Below are positions 1-39,500 of a DNA stretch of 64,000 nt, in pieces. A program made the position numbers and the translations under genes. Under the pieces are notes generated by a model. That model was not told where the DNA came from and made no database searches. It was given only the letters and a program-made list of their open reading frames with translations. This DNA comes from Lepturacanthus savala (Eukaryota > Chordata > Actinopteri > Scombriformes > Trichiuridae), in contig CM060461.1 of assembly GCA_030544235.1 (NCBI GenBank), positions 7,137,449 to 7,201,448 of the forward strand, given 5' to 3'. The stretch's first letter is position 1. Every line of letters begins with the position of its first letter.

Positions 1-1599
1 ACTGAGGAGTTGGCCAGCTGGTTGGCTGCCTATGTATGGAGGGATTTGAGGTTATTGGCCATCGCTGTACATTTTCCTTCAAGGCCAAAGGTCCCTTTTA
101 AAAGTTCACCCAAAGGAATTCCAGTGTCCCCTTGCAATGGGAAGATGCCGGCCACAACCCATTCGCTCCACAACTTTGTTTTGCTAAGTCGAATCAGATT
201 TAGGCCATTTTGTTCTTCTGTGTCAGCCTGACCTATATGATTCGAGTGAAATATTACATCACAACTTGATTAACACTGAACCTAAGCAAGTTATAAAGCG
301 AGAGCCTGTTTTAGCAAAGCCATCGCAGAATCATCTCATGGTTGGTGATTGAGGGGAAAAGAACAGGGGGTTGGAAGTAGACTGGGGAAGAGCACAGGAA
401 AGAGTTAAAAAAGCTTGTGTTAAAGCAAATTCCCTCCTGGTCTCTTTCTGTGTTATCAGTTCCTCTGTAGGGCACTGCAGCACACACTGCATTTATTCAA
501 AGGCCCAGTGTCACACGCCTCTGTGGAAAAGAGCCCTGAGGACCATACTCACCCCCCCACCCCCTCCGCCCCTTCCACCCTCTACCCTTCGTTCTCTCTC
601 CATCAAGTCCCAACGTTTGCCATAGCTCCACCAGGCCCTTCCTTTGTGGGTTTTTGAGCTCCTCGTCGTCCACTGCTGTAAAAAAAAAAAAAAAAAAAAC
701 TTGGCAAGACCTGCAGAACTAATAGCAGAAGAATGTAATCGGCACAGTTAAATCTTATTGATATTAGTCGGAGTATGACTGCAACGCAAGTGGAAGCAAA
801 TACAGGCGAGAAAGCAAATATGGCCCCATTTCCTTTGTGTGGTGTTGCAGGTAAATGCTTTGTTACAGGAAACTTAAACTTGAAATAAAAAATAATGTGT
901 CATACTATTGTATAGGAAGTGATGTTACGTGAAGGTTCGCAACAGCATCACAGCGTTGGGTTATTCCTGACTTGTGCCTTAAGTGTGACACTATGTCCGT
1001 CCTGTACCAAAAAGTAAACAAATATTAATGTCTCTCTGTAAGACCTGAGCGGACTGGATCAGTGGATTTCCTCCCATGTTAAACTTAATCACCGGATCTG
1101 CCGAGAGGAGATCTCCCGGAGCATGTGATCATTTATCAGGCTCCTTCTTCCCTTCTCTCTGGTTCGGGGCTACTTTCACCCTCTCTCCACACAGTCGGAG
1201 CGCAGAACCAGCGCCGAGTGCAGGGAGTCATGTGGTGGTTCCAGGCGGGAGGAGGAGCCCGTCTGAAAGACATGTGCACAGGGGGGCGACGAGGGATATT
1301 AGCCCAATCATCTTTGTTTAGGGCATACACAGCGTCCTGGGAAATGTCTCAAAGTCATTGATAAGATGAGTTCCCCCCCCCCCCCCCCCCCCCTTTCATA
1401 ATGCTCCCCATTGTCCAGGAGTGGGAAGTCAGCTGAAGCACTCAGACTATGTAGTCATTTATCACGCCTATGGATTAATCTTACAGAAGCAATGGCACTA
1501 TTTTGTGTATTTTTAGGAGATGAATTTACATGTTTCAGTGGTTTTTTTCTGTATTGTGGATACACTATTAAGTAGCAGCATCCAAGAGTAACCACCTAT

Positions 1600-1760
1600 G
1601 TTGCTTAGCTTAGAGTGAGAGCTTGTGACCAGAAAGTCATGAGTTTGAATTCAGGAATCGCTGGATCAACTTGTGTTAAGGGAGTGAATGAGAAACTTAT
1701 GTCGCCTCCTGCAGCTGCTGCTGAAAGAAGTGAAAAGTAACTCACTGCAAATCCTGTTCT
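1600..1760 (+). mobile_element. Possible tRNA-derived SINE
   Basis: Box A-like TAGCTTAGAGTG (from about 1606) and box B-like GAGTTTGAATTC (about 1641-1652) are spaced as in a Pol III internal promoter. The tail GGAGTGAATGAGAAAC resembles fish SINE text I remember. Diverged and probably inactive. Confidence 0.45.
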
Positions 1761-2084
1761 GTGTATGTTATTAAACAGATTTTTTTCCTTCTACTTGTTA
1801 AAACAACTATACTACAATCAAGATCTCATCTTTTACAGTTCTTATGCAAATACTCCAGCGTGAGTATTTGAGAAGGTGTTTTATGCATTTAAGCAAAATA
1901 GAAGCAGTGGTGTTGAAAAGTTTACAGGTTCACTCATTGCTCCATTTTTAAAGTGACCATTTATAACCAAGTAACAGTCAAAGGAGTCCTCATAAGTGCT
2001 AGTTTGTACATGATCCATGATTCATGGGCTTGATAATATATAAATAAATAGTTTTTGGAAATTTGGAGAAGCTGGAGATGGGTT

Positions 2085-2330
2085 GTGGTTAGTTTAGCTT
2101 AGCTTAGTATAAACACTTAGAAGCAAGGGGAACAGCTAGCTTGGCCCTGTCCAAAATAAAAACCTGTCCAACCTCTAGTGAACATGTTCCAGCTTGTTTG
2201 TTTCATTCGTACACCAGTAGAAATAGAAATGTAAAAAAAAAAAAAAAATGACCATTGGTTAAGCCCTTGGAGCTATTTCTTGCTGAACAACAGTTCGTAA
2301 ATCCAACAGGAAGTTTGCCCAGTGTCTCTG
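2085..2330 (+). repeat. Teleost dispersed repeat (GTTTAGCTTAGCTTAG type)
   Basis: AGTTTAGCTTAGCTTAG, GGGGAACAGCTAGCTTGGC and TCCAAAATAAAAACCTGTCC match a repeat very common in percomorph fish genomes. Class not assigned. Confidence 0.55.
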
Positions 2331-2847
2331 GCTAAAGTGTGGGGTCACCAGGTCGGGTGTGGGAGAACAGGTTTTAGTACAGGTCCCTGCAAAGGCTTGG
2401 AAGGTACCAAAAGAATGCTCCTACTTGTTGGTGGCGGTGCCTCAGCAAGACAATTGCTGGAACGGAGCTGCTCTATCCAAGCAGCTCATCAAGCAGCAGC
2501 AGCAGCAGCAGTAGTAGAAGACAGTGGTTGTGGTTGGGCTTGGCAGAACTTTGTATGGATTCTATTTGCTGTGCGTAACTTTTTAAGTGCAATCCTGGGT
2601 GTAGTTAAGAATTGGTGTCCATCCATTTTTTTACTGGATAAATATACTGTATATTAAAAAAGAAGGGCACCGGAAGTTTCCGTTCACTTTGTTGGTATAT
2701 TTAGCTACCGGCCTGTCATGGCAGGACACGTTTCAACAAGTTCAATTTCTAAAAATGTCAAGTAGCAAGCTTCTTGAAAGTTACTGAAAGCAAGACATTT
2801 GTTCCTGTATATGCAAGGTGTCTAATAAGGTATAGTATACAGATGCA

Positions 2848-3250
2848 GACGGTGCCCAACTTACCAACATAATAAGTTCCGAAAGGCTGTTTGTAAGATG
2901 GATTGTTCGTAAGTCGTTATATATTAAATTTCAATGTATAATTGCTATTTGAGGTCATTTAAATGCCATTACTACTCTAAATAAGAAAGTACTTTTCCCT
3001 AAGACTTACCAGAAACAATTTCAGGGTGTAGGAAGCCTGACGCGCTGATGAAGGCGATAAGTGTTGGAGGTGCTGATGTGGAGCGGTGCTGCTCGGTCTG
3101 GGTCGCAGCACAAAATAGAACTAGTCAGATGAGACGGGTCGTCCAAAATCGGAACTTACCGACGCAATACAGCGTTTTACGAACATTTATAGTGGTTGAT
3201 TCGTAACTACAAATATTCATAATTTGGTTGTTCGTATCGTGGAGAACTGC
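2848..3250. repeat. Possible degenerate DNA transposon near gnal exon 5
   Basis: The left part (CCAACTTACCAACATAATAA, ATTGTTCGTAAGTCG) and right part (CGGAACTTACCGACGC, GTTTTACGAACATTTATA, TTGTTCGTATCG) repeat TTCGTAA/TTACGAA words in both orientations, suggesting terminal inverted repeats. Confidence 0.4.
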
Positions 3251-3428
3251 TGTGTGGTTTTGGTATTGTTGTGAAGGTCTTGATAAAATAATGATCCCAA
3301 TACCTGAATTTCTGAAGAGGTGAAAGAGTAAATGAAGACAACTAGTCTTCTACTAAATTGTCAAATTCATGTTTTTTTTTCTTCATTATGTGTTCCTTAA
3401 ATTTTTCTTTTTCTTTTTTTCCCCACAG

Positions 3429-30403
<26,975 letters not shown>

Positions 30404-32750
30404 TGGGACCGCCTCCATCAGCCTTCTGTGTTTTCTCCACCATTCTGCATCCTTGACGAACCCTTCCTTACCCCTCTTCTTCCTCCTCCTCCTCCCTGAA
30501 CCTCCACCCTCCTCCTCCCCCAAAGAAACCCTCAACAGCCCCAGACCACCCCTCCTGTCGAGGACTATGAAGTACTACTGAAGTGTGTCAAATCCTCTTC
30601 CTCTTCTTAACTTCTTAGCTTTTTGTATGTTTTTTTTTTTCTTCTCTGAAACCGATTCATCCCCATTTCACCAATGTAAAAGGAAGGTTGGGGAACAAAG
30701 TCGTCGCACACCGCTTTTTTTTTTTCTTTTAATCCTTCCTTTTGAATGCCTTGATTTTTTTGTCATTCCACTAAGCCTTGGGCTACCTCCTTTTTTTTTT
30801 TTGCCCCTCGCCTTGTGTCCTCCTGTTTTGTTTTGTTTTTTTTCGGCTTTGTCATTGGACCTGACTGATGGGTGTGGATTCAAACACACCTACAGGACCT
30901 CAGTGTAGAGGCAGTGTGTGCGCGCGTGTGTGAGATGAACGATTAGGAGGAATGCCATGTGTGATTGTTTCTGTCACCTGCTGGCTGCTGAAGCCGCCAT
31001 CACCACCATGACCTTTGCCCCCCACCCCACACACACCCTGCCCCCGCTGCCCCCCCCTTTTTTTTTTTCTTTTTTGCCCCGTCACCCCTCCAACTTTAAC
31101 AGTTCCTCTGCTCCTCCTCTCCACGCGGAAGACGAATGGACGACGGGAGACGGCTGAGAGGGACAGGAGAGGACGGAGGGGGAACCGAGTGGATGAAGAG
31201 ATAAAATGCACTTTGCATCAGGTTCCTTAATAACTTTTTTTTGTTGTTGTTGTTTTTCTTTCTTTCTTCGGTTGTCGTTGTTGTTTTTTCTCCAGAGGAA
31301 GCATACACACAATGTAGCATCACAATATTTATTACCCTGTCACGATGTTAGCTTGCCGAGCTGCAGGGTGGACCGAGCAGCCGAGAGACATGTGGAGCGA
31401 TTAAAAAAGAGAGGGAGGGGCAGGAAAAAAACACACACAATGATGAAGAAGGATTTCAATGAAGGAAAAGGGACTGAGCTCTCTGCACCTTAGCCCTGCC
31501 TCCACGGACTCGGACCTGCCTCCTTTTTTTTTTTTTTTTTTTCCCACACAAACCATCCTTTTAGCTTAGAGATACTGATGGGAGGGGAGGGTGGGGGGAG
31601 GGACGGGAGAGAAAAAAATGTATTGTTCTCCTTTTTTTGTTTTCTTTTTTTTGGTTTTGTTTTTTGTTAACTTGTACACTGTGCAAGGTTGAATTATCCT
31701 GTACAGACTGTAAAATGTAATATTATTTTGTACAACTTAATTGAAAGAAAAACAAATCTACTTGTAGATCTTTGTGCCTTGATTATGGCTGTACCTGTAA
31801 ATGAGCTCAGATGTAAGTATGTTTTCGACTGCGCTGTACAGCTTGATGTCAAACTCTATCGGCAGCGGAAGACTGCGGGTAGGGGACTTTCTCTGTAGAG
31901 TTTAGTTTTTTCTGGTTTATAAAAAAAAGGAAATGCTGTTTAGTAAAAAATAAAAAATAGGGAAAAAATCCTAAAAACCTGTATACATTATGCAAATTAA
32001 CCACTTACCTGCAGTGAAGACCAGATGTTGCAGCGCCATGCCTTTTTTTTTTGGTTTTCTTTTTTCCTCCTTTTTTTTCTCTCTATTTTTTTTTCTTTTG
32101 AATTTCACAGCTTTAAACAAACATTGGAAATCCATTGAAAGTGTCCAAATTGCAACCTGGTGTTGTTTTAATAGGAACCAACGTTTTTTCGATATGAAGT
32201 GTGTCTGAGATCTGTACTGATGTGCGTGCCTGTGCGCATGTGTACATAAGACAAACATAGACTCACAGACGCATTGTGTGTGCGTGCGTGCGTGTGAGGG
32301 CGAGTGTGCGTTGTGTGTAAAATTTTATAAATGTATGTACATGTAAATTTATAGGTCTATATAAATATATATGTACAATTATACATGTTTAATTATGTGT
32401 GTGCCTAGGTGTACATACCTATGTATGTATACGGTAAATATGTATACATACACACATAGGAAAGCATGTTTAGAATGGAGATGAATAAATGAGAGCGTGC
32501 AATATTAGTAATTCTTTGGTCCTTTGGAGCCATACCCAATGGCACAGGCACTATGAATGTGTGAACAGCACCCAACAAGACAAGCTCTTTTCCTTGTACA
32601 AACAGCATCAGCCTTTTCTTCTGCTACAGTACACGTCTATCCCCAAAAGAGAGTGAACTGACTGGAGGTGCAAAAACCTTGTTTGGCCTGGGAGGATGAT
32701 TAAATGACATTTTTATTTTCTTTAAATAAAGAGGCACATTAGAGGACTTT
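30404..32750 (+). other. gnal: gnal 3' UTR (end inferred)
   Basis: Non-coding sequence after the stop, with many T/pyrimidine runs, CA-rich stretches and AU-rich tail sequence. AATAAA hexamers at 32484-32489 and 32725-32730 are candidate cleavage signals. UGUACAUA (Pumilio-type) octamers lie at 32241-32248 and 32410-32417. The extent is an inference from these signals; an earlier cleavage site cannot be excluded. Confidence 0.55.
32725..32730 (+). terminator. gnal: Candidate gnal polyadenylation signal
   Basis: AATAAA about 2.3 kb after the stop. The sequence beyond it loses the pyrimidine-run texture of the UTR. A second hexamer lies at 32484-32489. Confidence 0.4.
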
Positions 32751-34379
32751 GCTTTATTTCCATCTTGTTGTCCAGTTGTGTCCAGATTTGTTTTCAGCTT
32801 TTGCGGCTGCTGCAGCGGAGCGAGACTCTCGCATGCGATTTTGAGCCAGAAGTGTTTCCATTTGATGCTACTGCACTTAACGTCAGAGGGAAGTGTTGCA
32901 CTTTTTAATTCTCTACATTTATTTGACAGTTGGAGCCGTTGCTTACTCTTCAGACGCTGATTCATTAGCTACAACATGTTTTTGAAGATGAAACTACAAC
33001 CTTTTGGCAGCGGCGTGTTTCAGATGGGTTGAAAACTTAAGCCGTGTCTTTTGATGCTCATTTCCCAGTGAAACCTTATTTGAAGTTTGAACAGCTACGA
33101 GAGGAATTTAAATCAGATCCTTACATTTGATTGGTCCAAGTGTTTATATTGCAGAGTACCGTATATGTGACATATTTGTCACAAACCAAGAGATATGTTA
33201 ACAATTAACACAGTGACACAGGATTCAAACTGGGAAAATGCACTTTTCATTGCATGGGGCCTTTAATGACATATTTTAATCAATTATTAAATCACACTAC
33301 TTACAGTAAGTTAAGGATATTATGAGAGACTCAGAGGATTATATACATTTTTGGGGTAATAAATATTTAAATAAAATATATAAAATATAAATATGTTTTT
33401 AAAAATTCAGACTAAATAAGAAAAGTAATCATTTAAATAACAATATCCCTAACTTATAGTGTTTGTCCCCAAAGGACAATTGGTTGAGCAGCAGTGTTTT
33501 GATTATATAAAATACAACTGACATATTAAATGACATATTAGATTTAATTAACATATTTTTTTTGTACGAAAAGGTAAATTTAGTGAAAACAAAGATGACA
33601 AAAAAAAAATGTAACCACAAACACAAATTTATTTCCCATTAATCATATTGCATATATAATATATCAATGAATCACATTTAGAGATGGTGGACATTTTACT
33701 GCTGAGTACTTTTTACTTAAACTTAACAGAGTAGGTTGAATGATAATGTTTTACCTAAGGGTATTCACTGTGTCACGGCACTTTCTCACACAATTCCACA
33801 TGCCGTTGTAAGAAAAGCACAGATGTTGCTACCATTAACAAATACTGTTGGATAAAGTCTCACTTTTTAACCGACTGGACGTCCACTCTGGTTGAAGTTG
33901 CAGAGTTTCACTGAGGCCACAGGACTCGTTATATCTAATAATCAGCTGTGTCCCATTGACATGAACTAGTCGGTGAACACAGGTGTTACCAGTGATACTG
34001 ATAAAGTTCCATTCAGGTCAGACTCAGGATGCTGCTGTTGTCCATGTTTGATTACTGGAAAGTCCCTGCTACACTGAATGGAACAGGCCCTTAATTAATA
34101 TCAGTAGTAACACATGTGTTTATCTACTACTTCCTGTCAACATGGCTGCTGTGAAGAAGGTCTGTTCTATGCAGGTTTTGATGTGTTAAAACAGTTTGAG
34201 GTAATCATGGATGGTCACAAAACCTCGGAAAACAAGTTTTTTTTTGCAAAGACATTCTGCTGCCTCTCTTTTTGAAGACCTGTCATGTGTGATGATCCAA
34301 ATTTGTGTTTGACATCCAATAGCACAACTATTCATATAATTTCCAGATCATTTAAAAGAAATGACACACTTTAACTTAT

Positions 34380-34600
34380 CAGACTTTTTTCATTATCTAT
34401 TAATTTACAAATTATTTTCCTTTTTTTCTATATATAGTTGTGCAAAGATCAAGGTGACATCTTAAAATGTCTTATTTTTTCTGACCAACAGTCCAGAAAT
34501 CATCAATTTAGAAACTGAAACTAGTACATTTTTGCTTAAAAATGATTATTTGATAATTAGAATAGTTGTCGATCAATCTTCTGTTGAAGCTCTAGAGGTA
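34380..34600 (-). repeat. Teleost ATTAATCG-type dispersed repeat, copy
   Basis: Shows AGGTGACATCTTAAAATGTC, TCTGACCAACAGTCCAGAAA and a terminal ATTAGAATAGTTGTCGATCA, the reverse orientation of the same family. Confidence 0.55.
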
Positions 34601-35129
34601 TTTCGATTCCTTGTATACTAACTTCAGAACACCGTAAACTATAATGACTACTGTGTAGAACATTCCATTTGCATGTAGTGGAGTTTGGGCACAACACGTG
34701 AGTCATTTATCACTCGCAGGTGGAACAACAGGAGAGTGATGGAGATGTCAGTCATCAGCCAGAATAAGTTAAATCACCTGGTGTGTGTCACCATTCAGGC
34801 TAAATCACCAGTGTACAGCTGTGCAGGTCATTTAAAAGGTCATTAAATACTGGTTAGATTTTATACAAACGAAGGTCTGGTGATAAATTAGGCCATATAT
34901 TTAAAAGATGAAGGGATTACTCTTTAAAACAATGAGCGTCAGTTTGATTGAATATATTGTAGAAAATAGCTTTTCACACTGATAAATTGGATTCATTTTA
35001 AATCTATAAAGTAAGAAAAAGTAAAAGGGTATAATTTAATAGCACAGTATTAATATGCACTGTGATTTATTAAATTCTCTGGAAGCAGAAAAGATTTTGT
35101 GTTAATTCTGAGATACAACAATAAGTTGA

Positions 35130-35305
35130 TCATTTTGATATTTGTTTTGATTCACTTTTTAATCAAAGATGACAAATGTTCTCTATTTCCAGCTTCTCAA
35201 ATATCTGAAGATTAACTGTTTGGTTTATGTCATTTTGTATTAAAGATTAATACAAGCAATTAAGCGTTAATTAAATTTTAAAGTTAGCAATAGTTGCAGC
35301 TCTTT
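35130..35305 (+). repeat. Teleost ATTAATCG-type dispersed repeat, degraded copy
   Basis: CTATTTCCAGCTTCTCAAAT then AGCAATAGTTGCAGCTCTT at the end mark a partial copy of the same family. Confidence 0.5.
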
Positions 35306-35723
35306 TCTTGACTGAGCTTGTTCATTAGATGCAAAAAACTAATTTAAAACTCCAATAATGCCATAAAACACACATCCCAATACACCTAAAGATATAGATC
35401 CCACTGTGTAAACAGTTCAAATAAATGGCTGTCATTTTACGTGTGATTATGTTTCCACTAAAAGAAAAAGAGAAGCAGATAAGTAAATAGGTTTGATTTT
35501 TAACCGATGAGTCAAATGTGAAATATGTGGAGTGGGATGCAGCTTTTTAAAGATTTCTTCAACATTTTGAACATTTTGTTCTTCCCTGATATTTATGTAA
35601 TGTTGCCTTTGTAAACACACACACAAATATATATATATGTATATATATATGTATATTATCTGCTAGCGCTCATCAACCTCCAGTTTACACGAGAGAATGC
35701 TGCAACAGGCCTTAAGATTCTGA

Positions 35724-35729
35724 TTTATT
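35724..35729 (-). terminator. mppe1: Candidate mppe1 polyadenylation signal
   Basis: AATAAA on the minus strand about 615 nt after the mppe1 stop. The choice among AT-rich hexamers here is an inference. Confidence 0.35.
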
Positions 35730-36342
35730 ATGTACAGATCAGTCAGAAATGTGTCAACTATTTGGCAAAAACCCTCACAAACATTTGGCACAGAAAGTCA
35801 GCAATAAATATACTCAGATATGCGTCATAAAAACAACAAGAAACCTGGATTATCAGAACTTTGACAACAGAAATAAACAGATTGAGATGCTCGGTGTATT
35901 TACATCAGGTCACAGTTAACATCAGATTGAAAAGACAAAAACCGCCAACGTACATCTGACTTCACCAACTTCATATTTACATATATATACTTTGATTTGT
36001 CTCACTCGATGCTACAGCTGTGGGAAGTTTCTCTTACGGACAAATACGTCAGTGATGGCTCGAAAAACTTCCTGATGCTGCCTGACGCTTTGCAACGGCA
36101 ATTTGGCACAAATCTGCTTCCACACATCAACACTGTCATCAACTTTAAAGACAAATTAAATATATTCATGTCTGTCATGGAACATTTGGACAAACAAATC
36201 AACATGTTTTGGTCCGCTCACATGAGGAACGTCACATTTTGTAGATCCTTCAAATCAAGTTTGTATCAACTTTAGCTGGTTCCAGATCATGGCTCATTCC
36301 CCCCCCCACCCCCGGTACGTGGTGTATGCTGGGTAATGTAGT

Positions 36343-36528
36343 TCACAGGGACTTGTGCTTGCCCAGCAGACAGAGGCTGAGGCACTGCAGCAGGCCTTTC
36401 ATCCACAGACAGTGAGCCAGGAACAGGAGGAGCAGGCAGGCTCCGGCTGAGCAGTAAACGCTGATGACCGTGCTCTCCTCAGGCAGGAAACACTTAGACA
36501 GAGCGTAGCTGCCCGCTGATACCGAAGC
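36343..36528 (-). CDS. mppe1: mppe1 exon 9, C-terminal membrane segment and stop
   Basis: 186 bp encoding YALSKCFLPEESTVISVY, a hydrophobic stretch (CLLLLFLAHCLW and following), and the terminal KHKSL with TGA at 36345-36343. The KxKxx form is also present in the human protein (ending KRKTR as I recall it). Confidence 0.94.
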   Translation of the reverse strand, partial: ASVSAGSYALSKCFLPEESTVISVYCSAGACLLLLFLAHCLWMKGLLQCLSLCLLGKHKSL

Positions 36529-39500
36529 CTGGAGGGGACAAACAGGACACAGGGTTAGAGGTGATAGAGCAGTGGTTCTCAACCTTTTTAACATCAAGGA
36601 CCCTTAAACTCATGAAGTGGTTCTCAAAGTGGGGTCCGGGGACCCCCCAGGGTCCCTGAGGAGGTGCCAGGGGGTCCCCAGAAAAAAGGAGAATCGTTTA
36701 TTTTCACTATAATTCCACAAAATTATCATGTTGAGCCCAAACCTTTACATTGTCATATATACACATATAAATGAATAAATGTAAAAAGTCTTAGAAATTT
36801 AAAACATTACATTTTAATATGAAATAAAGCCCTGCTTATAAACATACAAGGCTAAATGAAAATCCTTTCTCGAAAAGTATAAAGTGCCAAATTAGGTTAT
36901 TTTATTATTCATAAATAAATAAATAAATTAATTAATTAATTATTATTAATTACTTCATTGATTCTTATGATGTTGTATTTGTGCCTTTTTATGATGCTTA
37001 ATGTAAATACAATTTAGATTATATTTTATATTTGTTCTTTTAAGACAGAGCCTGGAATAAGAAAACTTGTATTTAGCCTTAGAAACGGGGCCCAGGGCAG
37101 TTGTGACAGGACTTGCTGCTGTGATTGCACCTTGTAATAAATACAGATGAGCAGATCAACATTTTTATCAACTCTGTTCTGTTTTCTCATCTGAATTTTG
37201 GCAGCTGGACAGTAAAAGAATTAAGAGAATAAACCTGAAATTATAGACAACAAAAATGTATGTATATGTTTTTTTGTCATGTCACAAGATTTGTATTTTT
37301 TTTGTACATCTTGGTGTTAAGATTGATTTATTTATCATTTTAACAGGTAAATGACATCTTACAGATGTAACCTCATATTATGAGATTATTGAGAACAGCA
37401 AATAAAAAGTATTTTAAAATAGAACATAAAATATATCAATTAATGACATATTATTCCTTTATTTTGCTCTAAAAGTTTGAGATATTTGTTATTGATATTA
37501 TAAGACAGCAGATCTTCTGTTATTTTTCCCCCACAATCCTCTGTTTTTCACATTTTGAGTCAGCAGCCTTCTGGTCGGCTCAGCTACTCACCAGGATGAA
37601 GCTGGGGTTGTTCCGGTTCCTCCAGCTGAACGACGGCACACTGATTTCTGGGTACTTGTTGTCATGGAGAACCTCGCATCCGCTGTGGGTGTGGCCACTC
37701 AGGATGAGGCGGGGCTTAAACCACTGCAGCAGCTGAGGAGAGAGAATCCACATCTATACCTCAGAGACGTGGTTGCTGCGTGCTTACATCACCAGTTTCA
37801 TCATGTCCCCATGCGAGGGAACGTCTTATTTCTGACAGCAGACCCCTGTGCTGCATGTTTAGTGGGTGAAAGAGAGAGAGAGAAAAAAAACCAGCAGGCA
37901 GTGATCAGGCTGCAGAGGTGGTGGTGCTCACCCTCTGTGAGGCCTCCCTCGACAGCACGTCATACTTCTCTCTGAACAGCAGGTGTCGCTCTTCAGGCGG
38001 CGCTGCATCCTGTCCTGTGCAGCTGGCGTCGCTCACTCTGTACAGAGGATAGTGCTGGAGAGCAGGACACATGACTGTTGGGACCTCTTCAGCTTTTTAA
38101 AATGTATTTCATTTTTTTTAAATCATAGTTTTCATTTTTATATATCACAGAAGGAGTAGATAGTAGAATATTGTACAACAGAAATCCATCAGGATAAATG
38201 AACAGAAAACTGGATGAATCAGAAAATTAACAGTCAGTTTGATAATTTATTATCCATTTAAATCATTTATCAAGGAAATAAACCAAATATTTGCTGCTTT
38301 ATGTTAATTTCAGTATATTTGGGTTTTGGACTGTTTGGAAAAAAATCTTTTTACTTTCTCAGAGCTCATCTAAGCAGATATTTTTCCACAGTGTTCTGAC
38401 ATTCTGAAGTTTTACGTCAGTTTCAGGGGCCAGAATGTTCTTTCCCCTTCCAGTTTCCTTTCACACTGAAACCTTTTTATTCCACACTGTCTGACAGTTT
38501 CACTTTGAATGGCATTTTTATTGAAGCTTTATTATGTTTACAGAGCCTAATCCACAGCTCCATGGTATTTATGGCTGCACTGTTTCATCAGATGGATGTA
38601 TTAAAATATATTGTGCATCATTTTATACACATTTTCCCAAAATTGAAACTGATGTTTTTGGTATTTTTGGAAACATCAGGCTCTCAACTAGAATAAAAAA
38701 TAAAGAGTGGTGGATTGAACACTGTTTGGTTAAACAGCATGAGTTTGGCGTCAGTGGCAATTAAAACTTCTTGGGGCTGCAACTAGCTAAATTTATATTC
38801 ATATTCAGCCATTTAATTCATATTTTCTTTTTTTTTTATTAATTCAGTTCAAATATCAGATAATAATGACAGATATTGTCAAATCCTGTACAAATCTTGA
38901 CCAGAAATCATTTTATAATTATATAAATTAGAAACAATCTGCACATCTTCACATTTAGAAATATGAACGATCATATTTGATAAATCTATAAAACGTTTTC
39001 TTAATGAATTGCTAAAAATAATAAATATGTCTTAAACATTCTGTTTAGATACAATACACACATTGTATAGAATAGTGATGAGTATTGTGACATGTAAGTC
39101 CTGTATTAAGACTAAAGGCAGATTTGTTTCAGCACTACTTCTCTGCCTGCTGATTCTTAATGGACAAACTCAGCCTTTTCAGCTTTTGTTTTGCAGACAG
39201 AAAATAAATCACACATGCAGTTTACCTGTAGCATGATGGGGGGTGTGGGAGGATAGGTCTGAGAGCCTTCACAGCCATCCGTCACTCCGGACTGAGAATT
39301 CTGCAGAGAAGAATGGAGAGACATAAAGAATTCATCAGTCTACTTGTTTACAAGCTCAACATTTTTATTTCATATCCCTCACATTCTTCTGCTGTGAAAT
39401 AAAAGCAATCAACAGCTGCTTTTAACGTGCTTTTCCCCAAACGCTGCATGTGTAAATAGAACAGAACACCTGCTCCAGGTACGACTGAGCTTTGGATATA

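Larger units (their letters stand above)
1..3428. other. gnal intron upstream of exon 5
   Basis: No coding exon recognised. Exon 4 (the segment ending ..FEYSQ) was looked for and not seen. Holds a C run at about 1374-1392, an A run near 680, a CAG-rich patch near 2495-2515 and the repeats listed separately. Confidence 0.7.
32751..35723. other. Spacer between the gnal and mppe1 3' ends
   Basis: AT-rich intergenic sequence between convergent genes, with two degraded MITE copies (34.4-34.6 and 35.1-35.3 kb) and a short AT/GTAT microsatellite near 35626-35656. No gene seen. Confidence 0.6.

Noticed and set aside
2322..2657. 111-codon frame with an Ala run
   Set aside because: The Ala run is a CAG-type repeat and the rest shows no homology, splice sites or codon character; it partly overlaps a dispersed repeat.
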